Source of the DNA: Myotis daubentonii
Taxonomy: Eukaryota; Chordata; Mammalia; Chiroptera; Vespertilionidae
Direction of reading: 5' to 3'
NCBI RefSeq assembly: GCF_963259705.1
Contig: NC_081840.1
Span: 1,069,956 to 1,133,955, forward strand
DNA: 64,000 nt
The notes under the pieces are model-generated. The model had not been told where the DNA came from, ran no database searches, and saw only the letters and a list, made by a program, of their open reading frames with translations. The position numbers and the translations under genes are program-made. Below are positions 56,621 to 64,000 of this stretch, piece after piece (position 1 is the stretch's first letter; each line of letters starts with the position of its first letter).

Positions 56621-57339
56621 GAGTCACAATAGTGTAATTGAGAGATTGTCAATTTGTAGGAATTGTGTTTATGTGAGTTTTTCCTTTTCTGCATGTGAAC
56701 TGTAAAGTCCTGACCTCCGGGTTGTACTAGATGCACTACCACCAACTGTCTTGGTGCTTTTCAGTCACATCTGCGATCAGAACACGAAGGCTCTTCCACC
56801 CTCTGCCTGCTTCTGAATCTGCCACTGTTAACTTCCAGATGAAGCAAACTGTCTGGGGAGTAACTCTTTGTCAATCACTATAGTTGTTTTGAATAAACAT
56901 TCGATTAAGCACTGCCCTCCCCACCCCAAGAAATTACTACTTGTTGAGTTTCAGTTGACGGTCAGAGAAAAATTCCCGCGAGCACTTGAAAGGGTATTAG
57001 AACATTCCTCTCTTTTCCAGCCACGTGTCTGTCTGTGGAAGATCAGGTTTCTTCATACACTTTAACCAAAACAACATACTGAAGTAGTTTGAATGCAGAA
57101 GCAGATATGAAAACCTAGCAAACTTCTATTAAGCAGACATTAAAGAGATTTGCAAATAATTAAAAGTGTTACTCTTCTCAATAATTTGTTTTGGAAGAGT
57201 CATTTTTCATAAAAATACATTACTTATATTAATATGTAATAGGTTATTTTAAATGAATTAATATATATTTTAAGTTCCTTAGTGTTAACTTCTACTGCAG
57301 TATCAATAAATATAACCCATATAAACAAGTTCTCCATGT

Positions 57340-57497
57340 TTTTATCCTCACCCGCAGATATGTTTTTATTGATTTTTAGAGAGAGACGTGGGGGAAGGGG
57401 GGAAAAAGAGAGACAGAGAGAGAAAAACATCGATCGGCTGCCTCCCGTACATGCCTCATGGATCGAACCTGCAGTCAACTGAGTCACCTGGCCAGGG
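57340..57497 (-). mobile_element. Ves SINE
   Basis: Reverse copy ending CTGAGTCACCTGGCCAGGG. Internally shortened. Confidence 0.82.
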
Positions 57498-57555
57498 TGA
57501 GAGCCCTCAATTTTAAAAATTTAAAGGAATTCTGAAACAAAAAGGTTTGAGAACA

Positions 57556-57775
57556 GCCTTAGCCATTTTGGCTCAATGGTTAGGGTGTTGGCCCATGGAC
57601 TGAAGGCTCTTGGGTTCAATTCCAGTCAAGGGCATGTACCTCAGGGCGGCGTGGGAGGCAACCAATCAATGTGTCTCTCTCACATTGATGTTTCTCTCTC
57701 TTCTGTCTCTCCCCCTCCCTTCCACTCTTTCTAAAAATTAATGGAAAAATTATCCTCAGGTGAGGATTAACAACA
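57556..57775 (+). mobile_element. Ves SINE
   Basis: Head GCCTTAGCCATTTTGGCTCA and tail TTATCCTCAGGTGAGGATTA. Confidence 0.88.
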
Positions 57776-58076
57776 ACAAAAGTTTGAGAACTGTTGTTAA
57801 TCAATGGAGCTGCACAAAACAACTGATATTTAGTTTTAATGGTTAAGCAGCAATAAAATTGTGAGGGGGGAAAGCCAGGATACAAAATTGCGACCCAAAG
57901 TATGTTGAGAAAACATACATATAAATATGTAGAATATACAAAGATAACAATGGTATTCAGGGAATTATGACTGGGATTTTTTCCCTCTCAAATCTCCAAA
58001 CTTTCTCTAAAGGTAATGTATTCTTCACAGACTAAAAAAATTGTTGTGACTAAAATGTATTACTATTACCCTAGAC

Positions 58077-58299
58077 CAGTGATTCTCAACCTTCCTAATG
58101 CCGCGACCCTTTAATACAGTTCCTCATGTTGTGGTGACCCCCAACCATAAAATTATTTTCGTTGCTACTTCATAACTAATTTTGTTACTGTTATGAATCG
58201 TAATGTAAATACCTGATATGCAGGATGTATTTGGGCGACCCCTGTGAAAGGGTCGTTCGACCCCCAAAGGGGTCGCAACCCACAGGTTGAGAACCGCTG
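58077..58299 (+). mobile_element. SPIN (hAT) element in Ves
   Basis: Ends CAGTGATTCTCAACC and GGTTGAGAACCGCTG. A perfect 8-bp TSD CCCTAGAC. 223 bp. Confidence 0.96.
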
Positions 58300-58328
58300 C
58301 CCTAGACGGTTTGGCTCACTGGATAGAG

Positions 58329-58562
58329 CAGTGAGGGCGAACCTATGACAGAGGTGTCAGAGGTGACACGCGAACTCATTTTTTGGGTTGATTTTTCTTT
58401 GTTAAATGGCATTTAAATATATAAAATAAATATCAAAAACATAAGTCTTAGTTTTACTGTGGTTGCAAATATCAAAAATTTCTATATGTGACAAGGCACC
58501 AGAGTTAAGTTAGGGTTTTTCAAAATGCTGACACGCCAAGCTCAAAAGGTTCGCTATCACTG
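58329..58562 (+). mobile_element. Second hAT MITE family in Ves
   Basis: Ends CAGTGAGGGCGAACCTATGA and AGGTTCGCTATCACTG. A perfect 8-bp TSD GGATAGAG at 58321-58328 and 58563-58570. 234 bp, sequence unrelated to SPIN or to the 36382 family apart from the CAG/CTG tips. Confidence 0.95.
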
Positions 58563-59078
58563 GGATAGAGTGTCAGCGCACAGTATGAAAGGTCCCAGCT
58601 TCGATTCTAATCGAGGGCACATACCTCGGTTGCAGGCTCGATCCCCGACCCTGGTCAGGGTGCACCCTGGTCAGGGTACTTGCAGGAGGCAATCAATCTA
58701 TGTGTCTCTCTCACATCAATGTTTCTCTCTCTCTCTCTCTCCCTCTCCCTTCCACTCTCTCTAAAAGTCAATGGAAAAATATCCTTGGGTGAGGATTAAC
58801 AAAAATATATTTAAAAAAAATGTATAGCCACTTATGTAAAATCTCAAGAAGTTCAGACATCCCAGGATGAAGAATTATAATTTTATCATTCTTAGAATCA
58901 ACAACAAATAGTTATTGAGCACTAAGAGGCTAAAGGTAATTGGTTCAAATTCTAATCCTTCCTCCCACCCACTCTGGTGCCTTCTCTAGGGTAGAAAACA
59001 GGACACTTGCAGTTAAATGTGGAGGCTCTTAACAGTAAAGGCAGATAGTAAAGGCAGCTAGCATAAAAAAGCACAGTA

Positions 59079-59299
59079 GCCGAAACCGGTTTGGCTCAGT
59101 GGATAGAGCGTCGGCTTGTGGACTGAAAGGTCCCAGGTTCGATTCCGGTCAAGGGCATGTACCTGGGTTGCGGGCATATCCCCAGTGGGAGATGTGCAGG
59201 AGGCAGCTGATCGATGTTTCTCTCTCATCGATGTTTCTAACTCTCTATCTCTCTCCCTTTCTCTCTGTAAAAAATCAATAAAATATATTTAAAAAAAAA
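59079..59299 (+). mobile_element. Young Ves SINE
   Basis: Head GCCGAAACCGGTTTGGCTCA with intact A and B boxes. A perfect 14-bp TSD AAAAAAGCACAGTA at 59065-59078 and 59300-59313. Confidence 0.96.
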
Positions 59300-61014
59300 A
59301 AAAAAGCACAGTAATAAGTTGAGAAGACAACAGTAGGAAAGATACTTCAATAACTTTCTGAAAGAGACCACAGAGGAAACAAACAGCCAGAACCAATGTG
59401 ATCTGCCAGCACAACTCAGTTACATGCCTGGAGGTCCTGGGGAACCGAAGGTGATGTGGGAGCTGATGAGCTCATCCCAAGGTCAAAAGTCTATATACAG
59501 AACGGCTGCTGCTCCCCAAACCAATCAATAGCTACAGGTTCTTAAGAGGCTAGAAATGTACTCTGTGGAAAAGGTAACAAGGCTCTGGACTCAAGGTCCC
59601 AGCAGAGAACAGGAGTGAGGAGATGAAAAAGGCAGAATGAAGTGTCGCACTGCCACTTACGGGTGGGACCACCGGCTCCTTCCAAGCAGAACATAGGGTC
59701 TTCCCTCCCCCCTTCTTTGCTTCCCTCCCTCCCTCCCGAAGAAATACAGGGGCTTTATTATAATCAGTATTATTCCTGAAGTTACACTTGATAAGCTCAT
59801 TCAGGAAAGCATTTTTGCTTTCAATGACCCAGAGCCCATACACACGACAGATGCAGCTATAAGTACATGAAGAGTCTTATCTAGAGAAACTGAATGTTCC
59901 CAGAGAAGAGAGCCAAAGGCTATCTAATGAACCTGGGTCCTCCAATAAAAGCATTAAACAACTCCCAACAAGAAAGCTTTGTGGGCAAACATACCCTACA
60001 CATGGAAATACAAACAAACAACCAGAGATTAACAGATTACAAAGAAAATGTCTGTATGTAAGAGAGAGACCAAGAAGAACCCCAGAGAAAAGAGAAACAA
60101 TGCAGGGAGCAAAAACCTACCTTAAAAAAATAAAAAAGAAAGAGAGAGAGAGAGAGAATAAATCTGTCACTACACTCAGGGAGTTAGATAGAACTGGATG
60201 CTACGAAGACAAATAATCAGAGAACAAGAAAGAGCTGGGATAAGAGGGAAGCATGAATATGATCATGTAAGACTGGACAATAAAATTAAAGACATCTCCT
60301 AGAAAGTAAAATAAAAACACAGAATGGAAAACAGATCAAATAACAACAAAAAGATCAAGAGTTCCAAAATGAAGATTTTTAAATAACAAACTGAGACAAT
60401 TCTCCAGGACTGAAAAATAAGAATCTCTACATTGAAAGGGTCCTACAAGCACCAAGAACAATGAATGAAGACCAACTCCGGGGCACCTCCCTGTGAAATT
60501 CCTGAACAGCAAAGATAAATGAGAAGCGTCTAAGAAGCTTCTAGAAACAAACAAAAAGTCACATAAATTAACCACTTACATTGTTATACTCTAGTCTTTG
60601 GAACTACTGATATCTGAAAACCCTTTGTGATCTTAATTTTTAGTTTCTCACTCTCTAATCACAGTCTCCCTTACCCACTTACTTGGAGCTATAATCCATT
60701 TGATACCTTTGTAATTAGCTAGCTATCCTATATCCTATATAATATATCCTATATAATAAAAGGGAAACATGCAAATTCATGGTCCCTCTGCTATGGTCAA
60801 GCCACACCCACCAGCCAATGAGTATGCAAATTCACCCGACAAAGATGGCAGGTAATTTGCATACACAGAGCAGAATGGGAAAGCAGGCAGCTTAGGGGAC
60901 TTGTCTCCCTCAGTCGCTCCCTTGGGGGGACGTTCCTCCCTTGGTCACCAGACGGAGAGCAGAGCAGGAGAGCTGGAGGCTTGGGGGGACATGGCTCCCT
61001 TGGTCAGGGAAAAC

Positions 61015-61138
61015 CCAGAGTGTGAGGAGCACCAGGAATTTTGGGAATAGTAGTTTTGGTGGCAGCCCCAGGACCGGAAGCAGAAGCCCCAGAGTGCAGG
61101 GAGCACCAGGAATGCTGGGAATCGTAGTTCTGGTGGCA
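61015..61138 (+). promoter_or_regulatory. Duplicated ZNF143/Staf-like motif block
   Basis: Bases 61015-61063 and 61088-61138 are diverged copies. The second contains AATGCTGGGAATCGTAGTT, the reverse complement of a sequence close to the ZNF143 (Staf) site ACTACAATTCCCAGNATGC. The first is weaker. Whether it works is unknown. Confidence 0.55.
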
Positions 61139-61154
61139 GACGGATCTCCTAGAC

Positions 61155-61373
61155 CAGGGGTGGGCAAACTTTTTGACTTGAGGGCCACAATGGGTTCTTA
61201 AACTGGACCGGAGGGCTGGAACAAAAGCATGGATGGAGTGTTTGTGTGAACTAATATAAATTCAAAGTAAACATCATTACATAAAAGGGGACAGTCTTTT
61301 TCTTTATTTTTTTAGTTTTATTCATTTCAAACGGGCCGGATCCGGCCCGTGGGCCGTAGTTTGCCCACGGCTG
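61155..61373 (+). mobile_element. Non-autonomous hAT MITE in Helitron
   Basis: Ends CAGGGGTGGGCAAACTTTTT and TAGTTTGCCCACGGCTG. A perfect TSD TCCTAGAC at 61147-61154 and 61374-61381. Confidence 0.96.
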
Positions 61374-61388
61374 TCCTAGACACTAGAG

Positions 61389-61608
61389 CAGCGGCTCTCA
61401 ACGTGTGGGTCGCGACCCCTTTGGGGGTCGAACGACCCTTTCACAGGGGTCACCTAAATACATCCTGCATATCAGATATTTATATTATGATTCATAACAG
61501 TAGCAACAAGACAGTTATGAAGTAGCAATGAAAATAATTTTATGGTTGGGTCACAACATGAGGAACTGTATTAAAGGGTCGCGGCATTAGGAAGGTTGAG
61601 AACCACTG
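61389..61608 (-). mobile_element. SPIN (hAT) element in Helitron
   Basis: Ends CAGCGGCTCTCAACG and GGTTGAGAACCACTG. A perfect TSD CACTAGAG at 61381-61388 and 61609-61616. Its left TSD shares base 61381 with the right TSD of the neighbouring hAT. Confidence 0.96.
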
Positions 61609-62829
61609 CACTAGAGCAAAGTGAGCCTGGAGCATGTTACTGTTGCAGTTGGGGATGGAGGGGAAAGCAAAGGTGAGAGACATAAGTAAAATCAGAGTGT
61701 CTAGGAAAAATTAAAGGGAAGATATCCTAAAACTTCCAGGAAATCTCCACCAATGGAGCAAAGAAAAAAAAATGCCTCTATTACTCTGTGAGCAACAATT
61801 CAAACTGGGTTGGGGGTCTCAGACAATCCGCTCATATGATTGCAACGACAGACAGAAACTCCCGGATTGGAGAGGGCTCCCCTGAGGACTCCCTGATTGG
61901 AGAGGGTGTAGGTCAGGCTGAGGGACCCCCCCCTCCCCCCTCCCCCAGTGCATGAATCTTCGCGCACCGGGCCCCTAGTTAATAATAATAGGAAAGGAGC
62001 AAGCAGGGAGACAGACATTATAATAAGCATGGCCATTTTGGGCAGCTTCACTAGGAAGCTGCATTTCACACTCCCCAGGGAACCATGGGTCCACTTTCCA
62101 AAGATCACTGGGGGAAGGGACTGAACAAAATGAAGATGGGTGCATGTGCAGTAGGATCAGGGTGACGCAGGGAAGGCGTCTGTCAGTCAAGCCTGGGAAC
62201 AGGGATCACTGGCTAGAGTGGGCAGGGCCAATGGAGGTCTGTGAAAATTTGGGGATACATAATCCCAAAATAAAAGAAATTCTCGCTCTTCTTGGCTCTT
62301 GGCTCTCTGGTTACTTTGGCTTTGCTCCTGCTTCCTTGCATTCACCCATGTACCCTCCATAGCCATGTGGCCCTGAGGATGGACTCCACATGCAATGAAC
62401 TGATGAACTACAGTAGGCAACACAAACCAAGCTAGCGTGAAGTTGGATTGGACTGTGTCCCAACATGGAACGGGAACTCTGGGCAACGGCTTTAATCCTA
62501 GCTCTGCTGAAGTCACAGCTACACTTCTTCCATGGTGGGACCGAGGGAAATGGGACCTTAGAAACTCAAGGGTGCTATTCCACAGAAACAAAGCTTTCTA
62601 CAATATCTCATTCTCTGGTGTGAATCTCAGAAAATTCCTTTTCTTATGATAGCGCAAGAAACCCACTCCAACCAGCACCTGGAGGGGACAAGAAGAGCTC
62701 CCCAAAACACACTGATCTCACCACCTTCCTATAGACAAAAATAATCAACAGCCCAGTGTTAGCAAGAATGTAGAAAAATGGACACCTTTATTCATTTCAG
62801 TAGGTTAATAAAATAATATAACATTTTCT

Positions 62830-63080
62830 CAAAACCAAATGCCTACTACAATGCTAAACATTAATTCCCTTTGACACATGATTGTCACTCCTAGGAATTT
62901 ATCCTACAAAAACACTCTTAACAAGGGTGCAGAGAGTTATGTTATAGAATTTCCACTGCACATGTTGTAACAGCAAAGTATCAAAAACCACCCAATGCCC
63001 ACTGATGAGATAAACTATGGCACCAGTACACACTGGAAGACGATGTTCATTAAACAGAACGTGTTGAATCTATGAGCGCT
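62830..63080 (+). mobile_element. Ancient LINE-1 fragment
   Basis: CCTAGGAATTTATCCTACAA with AACCACCCAATGCCCACTGA is an old L1 ORF2 end, strongly diverged. Confidence 0.6.
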
Positions 63081-63809
63081 AAGATCCAGACATGGTCAAG
63101 TACATTGCCAAGGAAAATTACTATATGTATCAGGAATTTTACCATGGGTCCATGCCTGGGGAAAGGGAGTCCATCAACTACTTCTCAGAAGTGATTCCGA
63201 CACAAAAGGCTGAAATCCATTTGGGGAAGAGAAAAAGCAGGTACAAAGATCTAAATGCAAGAGGCAACAGGCTGTGCACTGCCTGGGCAGAACATGAGGA
63301 GGAGTTAATTTAGTAGTTTTGATAGAAGTATTTTTGATAAATACGCAAAATGGTTGAGCAGAAAGCCAATATCACACAAGGCAGGAAAGCACACGCCTTC
63401 CTCCACCATAGCCCATCAAACATAAGCTATGAGGAAAGTATTTGGAGAGATAAGAAACTTCTTGAGGATAAATTTATTAACAAAACAGCACTATTGATTT
63501 GCAAGTATCATGTGCTTACTTTACATGACTTTTAAAACCATTTTTACTATGGTGGCAGATATTACTAAAACAGAACAACACTACCCATTTTTAAAGGCAA
63601 AAGATTATTCAAACAATCAATATACTATATACTACATCTAAAGAAATGGGAAAGCAAAAGAATTCCCAAGTAATTAATGTTTCTTGTTCTTTAAAAAAAT
63701 TGTTAAATTAGCTTAGAAAGGAGCCCAAATCTATTTGTCCTCTTCCTCCTTCTCTCATGTGGAACTAATCAGAGCAAGGGTAACAGAAATTAAGCATAAT
63801 CTCATTTAC

Positions 63810-64000
63810 CTCTCTGCCTGTAAGGATGTGTCTTGCCAATTTCACTTTTGCAAAATTCCCTTTGCCGATTGTTTTCAACAGTCTGTAGTTTCCAATGTGA
63901 GGCTGTTCGTCTGCACAGGAAGCTATAGAGTTTCTACACCGAGCTCCAGAGCGCCCGGTGCGAGAGGTCACTTCTTGCCGACCATCTCCATGTGACGTGT
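63810..64000 (-). CDS. MARK3: MARK3 coding exon 2 (5' part cut by window edge): N-terminal header and glycine-rich loop
   Basis: The frame is set by two bases at the edge, then Thr-Ser-His-Gly-Asp-Gly-Arg. It reads through the header ([18 protein letters not shown]) into the start of the kinase domain. The glycine-rich ATP loop is GKGNFAKV and the exon ends at ...LTGRE in phase 0. The donor is GTAAAT at 63809-63804. One change from the human protein as I remember it is TSRTGRSG for TSRTSRSG. The acceptor and any upstream part lie outside the window. An ORF call starting at the GTG at 63971 would be a false start, because this codon is an internal valine. Confidence 0.96.

Larger units (their letters stand above)
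58069..58815 (+). mobile_element. Ves SINE carrying two hAT insertions
   Basis: The head CCCTAGAC is split by SPIN, GGTTTGGCTCACTGGATAGAG by a second hAT. The body resumes GTGTCAGCGCACAGTATGAA and ends in the GGGTGAGGATT tail. It can be reassembled by removing both insertions. Confidence 0.92.
60747..61978 (+). mobile_element. HeliBat Helitron with captured sequence and two hAT insertions
   Basis: Starts TCCTATATAATAAAAGGG and ends CGCACCGGGCCCCTAG before T. After removal of the two hATs about 780 bp remain. A block at 61015-61138 carries two copies of CCAGAGTG...GAGCACCAGGAAT...GGGAAT...GTAGTT. No replicase. Confidence 0.88.
46374..63809 (-). other. MARK3: MARK3 intron 2
   Basis: A 17.4-kb intron with the densest nesting of mobile DNA in the window. 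Stretches without a firm call are 46374-46857, 54528-55270, 56220-57335, 57775-58068, 58815-59064 and 59314-60720. Bases 62000-62650 include AATAAA and could be a decayed LTR. Bases 63080-63800 show nothing I can name. Confidence 0.7.

Noticed and set aside
62000..62650. Possible solo LTR with AATAAAAG near 62270
   Set aside because: I could not find TG...CA ends with a target duplication, so it is left unassigned.

Overview
This is eukaryotic, mammalian sequence. Long introns with GT-AG boundaries carry a vertebrate protein kinase gene, MARK3, on the minus strand. The repeats point strongly to a vespertilionid (evening) bat: dozens of tRNA-derived Ves SINEs, several HeliBat-type rolling-circle transposons, and SPIN and other short hAT DNA transposons. 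This mix of young DNA transposons is characteristic of that bat family. There are no bacterial genes, operons, CRISPR arrays or functional RNA genes.

The only host gene I can support is MARK3 (MAP/microtubule affinity-regulating kinase 3, also called C-TAK1 or Par-1A). It runs right to left. Eleven coding exons can be placed to the base: 63810-64000 (cut by the window edge), 46320-46373, 22251-22299, 19749-19814, 13898-13968, 8292-8348, 5181-5417, 4903-5022, 4566-4665, 4155-4267 and 3358-3511. They join in one open frame of 1212 bases, covering the end of the N-terminal header, the whole kinase domain, the UBA domain and the start of the spacer. The start codon lies right of the window. The rest of the spacer and the KA1 domain lie left of it.

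Everything else is intron, and most of it is recognisable transposon. The 24-kb intron (22300-46319) and the 17-kb intron (46374-63809) hold most of it. Plus-strand elements are antisense to MARK3. Notable pieces are two HAL1 (half-LINE-1, ORF1-only) copies, one with an uninterrupted 282-codon ORF1 (1959-2807); a solo retroviral LTR with perfect 6-bp target duplications (6479-7243); MaLR LTRs; ancient L2 and MIR; L1 3' ends; an RPS6 processed pseudogene; and eight or nine HeliBat Helitrons, some in tandem.

The strongest unusual structures are: (1) a five-level nest at 49.7-53.7 kb, an old L1 holding an RPS6 retrocopy holding a Ves SINE holding a hAT holding a Helitron; (2) two different hAT families inserted at the same GGATAGAG box of two Ves SINEs, and back-to-back hAT insertions with overlapping target duplications; (3) a 275-bp inverted copy of neighbouring DNA placed inside a SPIN element; (4) a Helitron carrying a duplicated block with ZNF143/Staf-like motifs, suggesting promoter capture; (5) an inverted Ves hairpin inside one set of target duplications; (6) a Ves-L1 composite. 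I found no gene system that looks new. The novelty is in the architecture of the mobile DNA. Family names come from sequence recognition without a database search. A 200-base run of N (31907-32106) is an assembly gap.
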